Assembly (NCBI RefSeq): GCF_003589595.1
Contig: NW_020654748.1
Span: 7,780,237 to 7,844,236 of the forward strand
Origin: Hyposmocoma kahamanoa
Lineage: Eukaryota > Arthropoda > Insecta > Lepidoptera > Cosmopterigidae
DNA length: 64,000 nt
Direction of reading: 5' to 3'
Shown here: in pieces, positions 12,201 to 21,985 of the stretch
How positions within the stretch are numbered: position 1 is the first letter of the stretch
Layout of the letters: every line of letters begins with the position of its first letter
The notes under the pieces: generated by a model
Told to the model about the DNA's origin: nothing
What the model saw: only the letters and a program-made list of their open reading frames with translations
The model's database searches: none
Program-made: the position numbers and the translations under genes

Positions 12201-13632
12201 ACAATGTAAAAACAAGTGACAGTTAGATGAAACAAACTGTATTTTAGAGCCAAAGAGTTCCATTTTCAAACGTTGTAATTACTTTTTAAATATTGTTTAT
12301 GTAAGTGGCCAGTTCCGGAAGCTTATAGTGCGCCCTATGTATTAGTGGTTTGGTGATTACTATTTAGTTATTATACATTGTAATCTAATAATTGTAAGAA
12401 GTTTATAGATTGTAGGCAGGTATCAATAATGTGTTAGCAGAGCGACAAGCCGTCTGTTTTAAAGTTTTTAAGGTTTTATTTCCATCACGTCGTAATAAAT
12501 TGTTTTGGCGTTTAAATTTAATTTTCCGTTTGATTCGAGACGTGGCCTTGGTCCCAAGTAGTGAGTTAATCCCCATATGCTACAAATACTACTAAGATAC
12601 GGAGATTGATTGGTGGGTGACGGGGAGAGAGCTTATGCTTGGTGTGAATTGAATTCAGAAGGAATATATTTTTGCGCCAACGTCGGTGCAAGCGTTCATA
12701 CCGTTGCCATGGATGAATAGGGTATCAACTAAAAAATTTCGACTTTTTACTTTAAAATGCAGTCCTCAAAACATATATAGACATAATAAACATAAAGTTA
12801 AAAATATTTATTTCTAAAACGAAGACGATTATTTCAAGGTAATACCTTTTTGGGGTATTTTTTCATTTAATTGTTATGGTAATCTATAGTACTTACTTAC
12901 AGAGTAATTTTTGATATACTATTATGTTCCTCAATGTTCTATCGAATTGAATATTATTCCTTCTTTTATTTAAAAGTATTAAGCATGAATTAGTCAGTTA
13001 AAACTCTAAATCACAAATATTTTATATTCATAAAGATAATATTATAGAACTCTCTGAACAACTTTAGGATTTTGTCAAAACTACGGAACTGAATAGAATA
13101 AGTACAATAAGAAGAAGAACAACATACACAACACAATATTCGAAAATACTGTTAAATGTGCTTCAAATACATATAGGAGAGGAGAACCAGATAACAATAG
13201 CGGCTGAAATAATGCTAGAAGAAAGTTTGCAGTTGCAGTCCCGAAAAATCTGTGTTTTTGAGCGAATACCCTGTTCATCTGGACCAACGTACAAATCTTT
13301 CATTTATGAGCATTCGGCTTCGCACGGCGGACAACGTTATTTTCACCTCTCTGAGCGTGTGCTTATGTTCCTTTTTCCTTGTAGTGAGCGCCTGGTGTCA
13401 TTAGTCAGATTTAGTAGGCTATTATAGCGTAGGTATTTTCGATTTTGTATGAGAGTGATGTGTCTGTTAAGTAACTATGGTAAAAATATTCATGAAATGA
13501 ATACTATATATGGAAATAATTTATGACTTACAGAGAACATTTTTGCCGTGAATTGGTTGCTTGCTTCCGTAAGGAGGTTGTCTTGTTGGACTGTATCTTG
13601 CTGGCCTATGGCTGCTGCCACGAGTACCAATA
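120..13632 (-). CDS. serpin-1: Serpin-1-like gene, copy A (gene-level entry; exons 2-8 and four exon-9 cassettes)
   Basis: Secreted serine-protease inhibitor of the serpin fold, probably acting in haemolymph. Exons 2-8 join in frame into about 350 residues with family landmarks in order: [20 protein letters not shown]...[34 protein letters not shown] and the hinge [11 protein letters not shown]. All introns have GT-AG ends. Exon 8 stops after base 1 of a codon and each open downstream cassette supplies two bases, then the RCL and C-terminus. Two cassettes are open (120-238, 480-604) and two are broken. Exon 1 (start of the signal peptide) was not found and exon 10 must lie beyond the left edge. 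Intron 2 is enlarged to 4 kb by a mariner. The hinge has Thr/Gly where inhibitory serpins and copy C have Ala. Family and architecture match the known Manduca serpin-1 gene; targets are inferred. Confidence 0.9.
480..604 (-). CDS. Copy A exon 9 cassette 3 (open but probably failing, predicted P1 Glu)
   Basis: A 125-nt cassette after an ATTATCAG acceptor. It reads [37 protein letters not shown], stop. Family positions are worn: ADHPF is ADHLF and LFNG is LLDG. The base after TAG is A rather than the GT donor seen elsewhere, so it may no longer splice to exon 10. Open frame, weak function. Confidence 0.65.
1183..1312 (-). pseudogene. Copy A exon 9 cassette 2, broken
   Basis: Still has an AATTGCAG acceptor, the DHPFIFFLK and QYILFN core, and a final TAG followed by GTAC. 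It carries an in-frame TAG just after the EF residues, a one-base loss before DHPF and a TGA in place of the Gly of LFNG. Relatives are the cassettes at 25732 and 39460 (family iv). Confidence 0.8.
1448..1600. repeat. Dispersed repeat, GACTTC/GGAGGTT family, truncated copy
   Basis: Matches stretches at 6230-6440, 20147-20590 and 26763-26990, with shared pieces such as GCCACCC(G/T)TAGAGGTGGAATATTTTC and the run ending CGTAACATACA. The longest copy is at 20147. A widespread lepidopteran repeat type; its class is not certain. Confidence 0.6.
1993..2265. repeat. MITE-like repeat, copy 1
   Basis: Begins TTCCCAAACTTTTTGGCTC and ends with the imperfect inverse TTTGGAAAACTATG. A second copy at 59608-59872 shares the ends and the interior block TTTATATAGATAATTCAGG. 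Non-coding. Confidence 0.6.
2295..2411 (-). pseudogene. Copy A exon 9 cassette 1, frameshifted
   Basis: Family ii, related to the Arg-Ser cassettes at 40147 and 51020. Acceptor AAATTACAG, the [11 protein letters not shown] core, IIFNGVFRI and TAG followed by GTAC are present. The distance from acceptor to core is 39 nt, out of phase, and the Arg-Ser stretch is lost, so the frame cannot be joined to exon 8. Confidence 0.75.
2412..3240. other. AT-rich interval without a gene
   Basis: Intronic/array spacer of copy A. No long reading frame and no cassette signature was seen. Confidence 0.5.
3306..3349 (-). ncRNA. Hammerhead-ribozyme-like fold in the terminal repeat, copy 1
   Basis: On the minus strand: CAACC, GTGACCA, T, GGGACC-TGTAAA-GGGCCC, GAAA, CG, TC, GGTTG. 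CAACC pairs with GGTTG (stem I), GGGACC with GGGCCC (stem II, one mismatch), and GAAACGTC matches the 3' core of type-I hammerheads with an ultra-short stem III. The 5' core is GUGACCA instead of CUGANGA, i.e. the paired C3/G8 are swapped to G3/C8. One extra T before stem II is atypical. Confidence 0.35.
3994..4037 (+). ncRNA. Hammerhead-like fold, copy 2 (one-base insertion)
   Basis: Same fold on the plus strand in the other arm, but the cleavage segment reads GAAACGTTC, with an extra T. Probably inactive. Confidence 0.3.
4106..5737. other. Spacer between exon 8 and the cassette array of copy A
   Basis: Sequence from 4150-4720 and 4970-5080 matches 26150-26760/26985-27080 (copy B) and 53270-53660/54950-55050 (copy C), so it is part of the tripled unit. 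Around 4430-4480 it holds the ghost of the cassette seen at 53567. A GC-rich stretch at about 4740-4967, with inverted GTTCCGCGCAT/ATGCGCGGAAC, is absent from copy B and is probably a MITE. No open exon seen. Confidence 0.5.
5738..5882 (-). CDS. serpin-1: Serpin copy A exon 8 (hinge exon)
   Basis: 145 nt, acceptor ATTCTCAG, donor G|GTAAGC. It encodes [18 protein letters not shown] and [17 protein letters not shown] plus one base. It contains the hinge (P15 Gly to P8 Asn). The phase-1 end is the common joint for every exon-9 cassette. Confidence 0.9.
6230..6440. repeat. Dispersed repeat, GGAGGTT family
   Basis: Same family as 1448-1600 and 20147-20590; starts at GCAGAGTACTAAAACCGACC. Confidence 0.55.
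6840..7060 (+). repeat. SINE-like repeat, family S1, plus orientation
   Basis: Shares GGGTAAGGGTGCTAGTGAAAT, CACATGGGACTTGT and GATCTTTGC with five other copies in the window (7842, 9665, 23950, 62436, 63170). Confidence 0.6.
7842..8075 (-). repeat. SINE-like repeat, family S1, minus orientation
   Basis: Starts on the plus strand with a T-run and ATGATACCAAATGACGGGAC, so read on the minus strand it ends in an A-tail. It lies about 40 nt inside intron 7, next to the exon 7 donor. Confidence 0.65.
8115..8324 (-). CDS. serpin-1: Serpin copy A exon 7
   Basis: 210 nt, 70 codons, acceptor TTTCTAG, donor AAAAAA|GTAAGC. It begins [20 protein letters not shown] and ends [16 protein letters not shown], the sheet-B/C region preceding the shutter helix. 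Same length as exon 7 of copy C. Confidence 0.92.
8489..8629 (-). CDS. serpin-1: Serpin copy A exon 6
   Basis: 141 nt, 47 codons, from [20 protein letters not shown] to KTIKVPMMH and DSVELNAQ; acceptor ATATAG, donor CAG|GTAAAA. Supplies the W..PF and VPMM family motifs. Confidence 0.92.
8794..8892 (-). CDS. serpin-1: Serpin copy A exon 5
   Basis: 99 nt, 33 codons: [13 protein letters not shown]...[11 protein letters not shown]. Donor AAA|GTAAGT, acceptor TCATAG. Contains the strongly conserved serpin stretch [10 protein letters not shown] (the G comes from exon 6). Confidence 0.92.
8982..9185 (-). CDS. serpin-1: Serpin copy A exon 4
   Basis: 204 nt, 68 codons: [48 protein letters not shown]. 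Acceptor TTATTAG, donor TGG|GTAAAC. Contains the helix F/strand 1A region. Confidence 0.92.
9339..9482 (-). CDS. serpin-1: Serpin copy A exon 3
   Basis: 144 nt, 48 codons: [48 protein letters not shown]. Acceptor TTTACAG, donor GAT|GTAAGT. Contains the helix B/C shutter region. Confidence 0.92.
9665..9965 (-). repeat. SINE-like repeat, family S1
   Basis: Third copy of the family, in intron 2 of copy A; plus strand begins ATTATTATACCAAGTGACGGG. Confidence 0.6.
11047..12335 (-). mobile_element. mariner (Tc1/mariner) element, defective, in intron 2 of copy A
   Basis: Flanked by TA on both sides. The ends share GCACTATAAG(T/C)TTCCGGAA as terminal inverted repeats. Minus-strand reading gives transposase pieces in order: [19 protein letters not shown] and the helix-turn-helix, [62 protein letters not shown]. 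These hold the D...D...D catalytic residues with the 34-residue last spacing typical of mariner. Frameshifts and stops (e.g. after FRRIQ and in the IAFFFY region) make it non-autonomous. It does not touch serpin exons. Confidence 0.88.
12336..13531. other. Remainder of intron 2 of copy A
   Basis: No coding signal or recognised repeat seen. Confidence 0.45.
13532..13632 (-). CDS. serpin-1: Serpin copy A exon 2 (signal peptide core and helix A)
   Basis: 101 nt (2 + 99). Acceptor TATTACAG, donor TCT|GTAAGT. It encodes LVLVAAAIG, then [20 protein letters not shown] and KMFS. The hydrophobic start is the signal-peptide core, so exon 1 must encode only a few residues and end after base 1 of a codon. 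Matches the exon at 58521. Confidence 0.88.
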
Positions 13633-13934
13633 CTGTAATACAAAGGTTTAAAAGTAATTTTTCTAATGACTTTAAAATGTCAGACAGCCCAATCAGACCG
13701 GCCGAATACTTGAAAAATGTCTGTTGGTGTTGGATGAGGAAGGCTCAGACTGAACGCTCGCTGCTGTGGCGTAACTTGGAAGAGGCATTGTTCTACTGAA
13801 TAGAGTCCAATAATGATAGTGTTAACAGTTTATTTCCATAAGTACATTATATTATTTGTAAACTTAGGCAAAATGTATCGCGTTTACTCATGTGTTGTAT
13901 TCCTAAATTATTTGATCTACGCCTTGGCTACGTA

Positions 13935-14095
13935 TTTTTTTTCGCACACACTCATAACCCCACACTAGGGAAACCCTTTGTCTCGGATGACATGGACACA
14001 CACATAGACAATCACAAATTACACCCAAACTCGGGAATCGAACCTGGGACCTCTGCGTGGCAGATCAGCATGGTAGCCGTTCGGCTACGGAGACA
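13935..14095 (-). repeat. tRNA-derived SINE, family S2
   Basis: Minus-strand head reads TAGCCGAACGGCTA (A-box-like) and AGGTTCGATTCC (pol III B box). The body AGTTTGGGTGTAAT...GTGTGTCCATG...GGGTTTCCCTAG is shared with 22715-22925 and 23855-23932. Confidence 0.75.
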
Positions 14096-14329
14096 GTTAA
14101 TTGTAAAAAGCCTTCGAATTTATATGTATAATAACTGTCTACCTTTTCATCTCTATGTGAGTGGTGTTTTATTATAAATTGTAAATTACCTTGATATGGT
14201 ATTTTATAGTGTTATATTATGGCATTGATAATATGAAATTAATGATTCCATTGTATCCGTTAGGTACCGTAAAATAAAATTTTAATAAACATAATGCAAA
14301 GTAGTTATATATATATATATCAATTGTGA

Positions 14330-14470
14330 TAACCTGAGATAAAAAACAGAATTAAATAAAATTATCATTTATAAATTACGTACATAACCTTGACTCTGAT
14401 CGTACTGTATGTACAGACACTGGAACACGTTTTGTAATCTGAGTTAAGGTCGAAAAATTACACTCGGAAA
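14330..14470 (-). promoter_or_regulatory. Candidate serpin copy A promoter block
   Basis: Matches 62765-62890 upstream of copy C. Shared pieces on the minus strand are ACAAAACGTGTTCCAGTGT, GTCAAGGTT and a TATA-like TTTATAAA at 14368-14375. The position upstream of exon 2 and the conservation between two gene copies suggest promoter or first exon; a start site was not identified. Confidence 0.35.
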
Positions 14471-14574
14471 TAAAATTATTTATGCAGATCTAAGGGAGAG
14501 GCCTGATGAGCGTAATCTTTTGAGTTGTGAGTACCTAGCGTTTTTTGACTTGCTTAATTTAAAAAGTCCGGTTT

Positions 14575-15990
14575 GTGTCACTCGATGACGCAAAATGCGT
14601 TGTCTACGACTTACCAGGTTTAAGTAAAATATTCGAAAAGGTTATATTGACTCAACTACTGTCGTATTTCGGTACGAATTATATTTTTCATAGTGAACAA
14701 TATGGGTTTACTAGTGGTAGATCGACTAGCGATGCGGGGGTAGCACTACTAAAACACATCTTTGATGCTTGGGAAAGATCCCAGAATGCTGTTGGGGTTT
14801 TCTGAGACCTCTAAAGGCATTTGATTGCGTGGATCGTATAACTCTTATTAGGAAGCTGGAATATTACGGAGTAAGTGTCAAGGCATTGGAACTTGTCATA
14901 TCTTAACGGTAGAATTCAGAAAGTAGACATAAATGGAGTGACTTCTTTGAGTTCTCCAGTAAAAACGACCTTTCTTATTTCTCATTTATATTAATGATCT
15001 ACCATTCTTTGTTAAGGACCTTTGCGAAATAGTATTGTTTGCTGAAAACAGACAGATATGACGTTAACTATGATAATATATTAATTATATGATGACTACT
15101 ATGAATGATACCCTTTCAAAGATAGTTTATTGGTTTAATATTAACAATTTATTGCTCAATGCCAAGAAGACAAAGTGAGTTAAATTTAAATTACCTAATG
15201 TAAAATCGACTAGTCCAATCATAGAAATAAATGGAGAAAAGTTAGACCTTGTTAATAAAGCTGTCTTTTTGGGAGTGACCTATAGTAAACTCCAATGGTT
15301 TCCACATATATCTTCCTTGGCCAGCAGATTAAGCTTTGCTGCATACGCAGTCCGTGGGATAAGTGAACTTATCGATGTTGCTACTGATAGACTAGTTTAC
15401 TTTAGTTACTTCCATAATATAATGTCCTACGGGATTCTCATGTGGGGTAAAGCGGCAGATATACAAACCATATTTGTGTTGCAAAAACGAGCGATTCGTT
15501 CTGTGTACCCTTGGATTTCTCTTAGAGAAAAGTTTCATGAGACTGGTATCATAACTGTGGCATCTCAGTACATATAAAAATGTACATATTTTCGTTGAGA
15601 AAGAAGATATCTATAATATTAACCTTAGAACTAAGTCCAAACTCAAGGTACCACGTTTTCGTTTAACTAAGGTAAACGATTCTTTTATGGGAACTGTATA
15701 CGTTTTTACAATAAGATTATATTAAGGTTACCATTTTCTAAGTTTAAAACTACCATTAACTGTTTTAAGTGAAAAGTCATATTACAAAACTTCGTGTTAG
15801 ATATAGAATGGAAAGACAACGTGAGCCTAGATTCCACACAAATATGATTCAAAATGTATTCTGTAGCATTTAAGTTTATTTGAAAAGAGCAATCCCTAGA
15901 GTTTCTTGCTTGTTCTTTATCAGTGAGGTCAGCGTAGTAAACGAGCAGTAGCTTAAAAAATGACGTTTTCAAGTGTAAAATTTTACCTAT
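14575..15990 (+). mobile_element. Decayed non-LTR retrotransposon (LINE), 3' part
   Basis: Reverse transcriptase pieces in two frames: GLSKIFEKVILTQLLSYF, SEQYGFTSGRSTSDAGVALL, then after frameshifts a 3' region with GVTYSKLQWFPHI and ILMWGKAADIQTIFVLQKRA. Typical of Jockey/CR1-group RTs. Many stops. An ATAATAATA run at 16015-16042 may be its tail. Confidence 0.7.
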
Positions 15991-16342
15991 GGAATAAATG
16001 ATTATTTGAATTTAATGATAATAATAATAATAATAATACTTTTTATTTCTCCACAAAATACAACAACAAATAAGAAGTACATAAACAGTCTTAGTAATTT
16101 TAGAACAGTATTTTGTAAGAGCTGGTGCTTGATATAGATTTAACACCTGTACTACAAGTCACCAGGCAAATGAAACATATGTTACTTGCAAATGAAACAT
16201 ATGTTACTAAGTATACATATACCAACCACAAATTATATCTATGAGAGAAAAAAGAAAAAGATGACAGAAATTAGAATATTCATATAAAAAAATAAAAAAT
16301 AAATAAGTTACGGTAACAGAAAAACCTTCGAGATAATTCTTC

Positions 16343-16375
16343 TATGTGCGCGCGCTGTGTGTGTGTGTGTGTGTT
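16343..16375. repeat. GT/GC microsatellite
   Basis: GCGCGC followed by a (GT)n run. Confidence 0.8.
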
Positions 16376-16683
16376 TCCATTTTGTCCTCTGGACGGTGTT
16401 GAGACAACACACCCTTACACCTTATGACAGTGGCTCTGATAGGCGAAATTGCATAGTGGCCTCTTGTGACCGACTGAGGACTGCTTTAAGCCACAGATTG
16501 TTCTGCTTCCTTGGATATTTTCTTTACAATAAACTCCATCGACAGCTTCACATTTTTGGGTTAAATAATTTCGAATGTAAGAAGAGGTTGGCACATTGGT
16601 TGCAAAAATTAAATTATGATGATACGGAAAAGTTACTTCATCCAATAGTCTGACACAAACATAATGATCCGTTACTGGTACAC

Positions 16684-16750
16684 ACACTTACATGCACACG
16701 CACACACATGTATCCAAATTACGCACAACCAAACACACACNNNNNNNNNN

Positions 16751-16799
<49 letters not shown>

Positions 16800-16800
16800 A
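16684..16800. repeat. (CA)n microsatellite with assembly gap
   Basis: (CA)n interrupted by ten N (16741-16750), an assembly gap of unknown true length, inside a LINE. Confidence 0.9.
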
Positions 16801-18700
16801 GCGTATGAGAAAATTTTACTGTTCTGAAGCAGCTGTAAATCACAAAGGTCATTGATATATACTAGGAACAGTGTGGGACCCAGAATGCTTCCCTGTGGAA
16901 CTCCGAACGTAATGGGTTGGGCGTCGCTAGTATAGACACCAATTTTTACATACTGAGTTCTCTCCGAGAGGTAGCTTCTAAATAAATCAAACTGTGGTCC
17001 CCTCAGTCTCAGTGATTGCAGCTTATGTAATAGTTGGGGTATCGAAACCGTATCAAAAGCCTTAGCCAGTTTCAGAAATACACCGAGACATCCATGTCGG
17101 TTATCCAAGTTGATGACCACATGATCAACTAACTGATGTACAGCATCCGCAGTCGATCTACCCTTCCGAAATTCGAATTGGTGAACGGATAGAAGGTGAG
17201 TGGTTTCCAAAAAATTAACCAGCCTGTTGTTGAGAATGCGCTCAAGAATCTTTGACAAAGCTGATAGGACTGAGATGGGCCTATCAGCTTTGTCTTTGGA
17301 TCCCCCGCCTTATATATAGGATGTATAACCGCCGTATTAAATTTTTCAGGAAAAGGTCCTGCAGAGATACTGAGATTACAGATGTACGTGAGCGGCGGTA
17401 TGATGAGGTTTTTGTATCGTCTTATAAGACTTCCAGCGATATCATCCCATCCCGTTGCACAATCCGCCTTTAGAGAGTTAATTAATTACTCCACTTCACG
17501 ATCATCTGTCTCCAACATAGCAAAAGATTTACCATTGATCCTCTCAGGCAGATTATAATTGGATCCCGAGTTCTGCATATTGGTGTGTGCCAAATTAGGG
17601 CCCACATTTACAAAGAAATGGTTCACCAAATCAATCGAATTTTGAGGTGAACTTCTTACTTGCAAAAATAAATCAGCTATGTTTTTAGGTTTGTTTACAT
17701 TGGCAACTTTACCAATGGCTTCCCACAGTCTCCTTCCATCTCTGCCAGCCTTTCTAATTTCTTCCCTTTCGAAGTCTCTTTTTGCGTTTTTTATGTGAGC
17801 GTTACAAAAATTTTGATACCTCTTATAAGAGAGTTTGAGAATTTCATCATTAGGATGTTTTTTAGTTTCCTATACAAATTGTCTCTATGCCTCATGCATT
17901 TTATTAGACCCGGGGTAATCCAAGGCTTAAGCGCTCTCCGCCTATGAGATACGTAATAGGATTTAGTGCATCTTTTAACGGCCAGACGAATAGAATAGAA
18001 GAATCAAATATCGAGTAGCAACGTTTACATCATTAGTGGAATGTACTGTGTCAAAATGTATTTGATTGATGGCTTCATCTAGTTCAATAAAGTCGATCCT
18101 GGAAATTTTGCGACATGGAATTCGACTATTTGTTTCGACAGAGAGTAGGACAGCATAGTGGTCAGTAATTGTTGCATCTAAGACTAGCTTTGTGGCTGCA
18201 AAAGAGGTTCTCAATATAGTGTGGTCAATGTAAGTCCCGCTATCTTCTCGTGTAGTGAAAAAGTGACCGGGGTATAAGCCATAATGAGCTATGAGGTCCT
18301 GGTAATCAAAAGAGGTGGTGACAAATTTATTTGGTGTGATATCGATATTTATATCTCCTATAATGGCTACAGTTCCAAAAGCTGACAAACTACCAAGAAC
18401 ATCCCAGTGAAACTAGAAAGTTGTCAATGCTAACAAAGGCGGGTGGTCTGTATATGGCTACCACAGCCAGTTTTGTACTAAATTTTATTAGCAGACAGTC
18501 AAAATCAGACACAGTTAGCTCCTCTACAGTAACATTGCTGTAGGCATTGTTAACATAGACCACAAGGCCGTCGTTTTGATTGTATAATTTTGACGATTTG
18601 TACATACTATAGCCAAGAAGAGTAGGGACATTCGAGTTAACCGACAGCCAGCATTCAGCGAGAATTATCATATCGCAATGTATTGACACCCTTCAAAGTA
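16801..18700 (-). mobile_element. Decayed LINE (endonuclease and RT)
   Basis: Minus strand: endonuclease pieces (ILAECWLS; VVAIYRPPAF; AIIGDINIDI; TYIDHTILR; ITDHYAVLLS) at 17975-18689, then RT ([58 protein letters not shown]) at 16800-17258. The catalytic YADD box would follow KIFSYA but is replaced by the CA repeat. Stops and frameshifts throughout; dead. Jockey-like. Confidence 0.8.
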
Positions 18701-20130
18701 AAGTTGTCAAGCTTGACATGGTAGCGTTTATGCTACGGATATTTTAGGAGAGAAAATTTAGCTTTTTAGAACCAGGTGTAATTAGTGTTGAACATTCTTC
18801 AGGTTTACAGAAATAAGATTCAAATATGGAATTGCGGGCGATATTAGTTAATAGATTATTTGTGCAAGTCATTTTTTTAAAAGGAAATGAAAATATCAAA
18901 AACAGTGTGTACATATTATTTAAGGCAAAGATTGAAGTCCAACAGGCGAAAGGAAATTGACAAAAAGAAGTCATACAAGTGGCAATTCATACGAGTATTA
19001 GACGTTACTGTAAAATCGCAATGTATACAGCAGTAAGAGTGTGGTGGGTGTGAGTAATATGCGTGTTTGGCGTGTAATATGTGTAAGAGTGTAAGTATTA
19101 TGTATATAAAAGACACAACATTGACATTTACGTTAAAAAATAATTCCAACAAGATTACAGAAAATGAGCAGGGAAAGAATAAGCATGCAAATATGAAGGC
19201 CAAGATGAAAACAATGAGATAAATTAACTTAACTAGGTCTAGTCATTTATCATATAAAAGGGGCAAATCACTTTCACAGTCAATTTTTATAGTCGAGGTG
19301 CCCTCTTTTTTCCGAAAAATCGTAATTGTTTCTTCTTGCAAAGTCTCTTGCAAGATGGTGTAGCTTCTTTCTTTATTCCGATTAAGCTAGTGTTAAATTT
19401 ATTATTCTTATTGATCCTGTTATGGGCTCTAAGACTTTGCAGCAAATCTTCTTTCTTCTTTGTTGTAGTAAAATCAACGATAATAGGTTTGTCTTATTCC
19501 TTCTTCGTGTTGACTCTAAAGGCAATTTGACTTTGACGCGCGCGATTACGACCAAACTTCAGTCGCATTATACCTTACTGTATGACGTGCTTATGTGCGG
19601 GTGGAGAAAGGGGTGAGGGAAATATTTATTGGCGTGTGGTAATATTTTAAAAACATATCTGGATGTTCACATAAATTTTCATATACTTAGTATACGAAAC
19701 TGTCCACATTTTAACCTTTCCACATTGACTGGATGTAGGTACCCAGCTTCGTATTCTATTACTCACATCGTCTAATGCTTCATAAATGCATACTATGTTT
19801 AATGGATCCATTATACTATATGATACAAACACCCGTACGAACGCTTAAAAGCAACTGAAAAAAATACGTTCGCCTGGCGTTCCAGCCGAATTTCGGTCGT
19901 ATGTAAACTGCGAGACTTCAAAAACGTGACTCACAACACAACTCACAAGGTTACGCTCGTCTGGCCTCACCCTTAATCGCGTACGTTTGTTTAAAACTGC
20001 GAACTGAAATCTACGATCTCGCACGACGCATCGCAAAAATTATATAATAATGCGAATTGCTCCGCATCGCGCTTTTCTGCAATGTTAATCTTCTTTGTTT
20101 TTTTTCCTACACTTTCTTATTAATAACAGC
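18701..20130. other. Interval without a supported gene
   Basis: May include 5' remains of the LINE at 16801-18700. No coherent frame, promoter or repeat recognised. Confidence 0.4.
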
Positions 20131-20146
20131 AGTGCAATACTCTTTT

Positions 20147-20590
20147 AACCGATTTCAAAAAAGGAGGAGGTTCTCAATTCGACTGTATTTTTTTTTGTAT
20201 GTATGTTACGCTATAACTCCGGTATTTGTGAACCGATTTTCATGATTCTTTTTTGTTGGAAAGGGGGTACTTCCATAGTGGCCCCATTTCATTTTGAAGA
20301 AAATCATACACCTCTAAGGGTGGTTGTTCACGCATGAAGATTCATTTTTATAAATAGCGCCTAAATTTTACTTAGGAGCAATTATTTTAATGGTTGATTT
20401 TGCTATTTCTCCAATTCAAGGCGTTTTTCTCTCAATATACTTTGAGTAGTGAGAACCAATTTTTATTATCTCCAATGTCAAGTCCTGTATAGTGGCGAAT
20501 TTAAGGATATTTCAATAAAACTTAGCAATTAGACGTAATTCCACGTACTTCTGAGGTCGGTTTTTTTAGTACTCTGTACTGAGATTATTA
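20147..20590 (+). repeat. Dispersed repeat, GGAGGTT family, fullest copy
   Basis: Runs from AACCGATTTCAAAAAAGGAG to GGTCGGTTTTTTTAGTACTC. Other copies at 1448, 6230 and 26763. Non-coding. Confidence 0.65.
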
Positions 20591-20774
20591 CGATCCATGT
20601 CGCTACCTAGTTTAAAAAATACGTTCAGTACGGCTGACGATCGTCGAAGGAATGGTCACCCGAAACGTGGCTTAGATGCCTTGCCGCATGAAATCGCATC
20701 GCAGCAATTCGCGTAGCAGTTTTCTGCGTTGCGAATTTGCATCGCGCCGATTCGCAATTTCGTGTTTCGACCCT

Positions 20775-20835
20775 TACCCAAACAAATGAATGTTTCGGGC
20801 CCTTTACAGAGATCGTGGCCACGGCTGATTAAAAA
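20775..20835 (-). repeat. Degenerate Penelope-like terminal-repeat fragment
   Basis: TTTCGGGCCCTTTACAG matches the motif of 3306-3349; the flanking core is mutated. Confidence 0.45.
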
Positions 20836-20879
20836 TAGTTTAATTCCCAATGTGTAGCAATAGCGAAAGCGTAACAAAT

Positions 20880-21600
20880 TGATAATTAAGACGTTTTTGA
20901 AAGTGCACGATCACATTGTGTTATAGGTTGGTGAACTTAAGAACAATATACTAACTTAAGCTTCCTTATCTGGCTTTCGCAAAAGAATTAAAGAGTTTAC
21001 GCTAATAGGACAAATAAACGGCATCAATTACTGAGCTAGTTGTTAATTTATTTTAGTATTATTATGACTCAGACATCATTCTTATTATTATAAATTTTGT
21101 TACTTTATATTGTTTATGAGCACGCTGCATATTGTAATAATTTTATTCTAAATTGGATATTTTTATTTTAAATGTTTAGGTTACCGATCAAATACTTGTT
21201 ATCATTTTTAGCTTTTGTCAAATAGGCATAGCCACCTCTTCTCAGGCTCCAGCTGAAAATCAGCACTCTGGCTCTGCCCAGCATAAGCTGAGCTGGCCTT
21301 TAGCCTAAGCCTTTTCGGCTATTATTATGTATTTAGTAATATATACATTTTTGTTTTTTTTTAAATTGTTTATTCTTTAATTTAAATTATTATCATTATT
21401 TTTTTGTATATTTATTTGTAATAATAAGAACAATAATTTTGTAAAAAAAACTTTAAAGCGAAATCTAGCTACTAAATTATCATTTGATTGTATGTATTGT
21501 GGTGATAATTGTTGGATATTTTACGCGAAAGAATGTTCTAAGATGATTCAAAATCTTTATTAGTTATTAAGTAAATATACTGAGAAACGAAGTTTGCCAG
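20880..21600. other. Interval without a supported gene
   Basis: AT-rich; nothing recognised beyond a GC-richer patch at 21230-21310. Confidence 0.4.
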
Positions 21601-21604
21601 AGTA

Positions 21605-21880
21605 CGGCCTGAGCGGAGCGGTAGTAGCTTAGTGGGAGAACGGTTGCTTATCCATTGAGAGGTTGTCGGTTGGAATCTCTGCGGCGGCGTTAATTATTAA
21701 GTGTCGTGCATTTGTGATATTTAGAGGTAATATTTATCTCATTAATCGCGAAAGAAAACATCGAAACGAAACCAGCACGTCGAACAAGGTCTACAACAAT
21801 CTTAAAATGTGGCCTAACGGCCTAAGCCCTCGCCTGAGAGGAGACCAGTGCCCCGCGTGTCACGTATAAATGTGTACAGC
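21605..21880 (+). repeat. tRNA-derived SINE, family S3
   Basis: Head GTAGCTTAGTGGGAGAACGG (A-box-like) and GGTTGGAATCTC (B-box-like), body ending in CCTAAGCCCTCGCCTGAGAG. Single copy here. Confidence 0.5.
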
Positions 21881-21941
21881 ATGGCCTCATCCAACCAGCA
21901 CTGTCTGACTTTTCACAATCTGCAGTATTTATAACACTTTC

Positions 21942-21985
21942 TTATGAAAGGGCCCTGACTCAGCAGTAAGGGCCCTTTCATAAGA
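21942..21985. repeat. Hairpin-forming inverted repeat
   Basis: CTTATGAAAGGGCCC and its exact complement GGGCCCTTTCATAAG are separated by 14 nt. No T-run follows; role unknown. Confidence 0.6.

Noticed and set aside
13935..14095. A true tRNA gene
   Set aside because: A and B boxes are present but no cloverleaf can be completed; the body is shared with two other SINE copies.
13890..14177. 95-codon plus-strand frame
   Set aside because: Lies in a tRNA-derived SINE read backwards.
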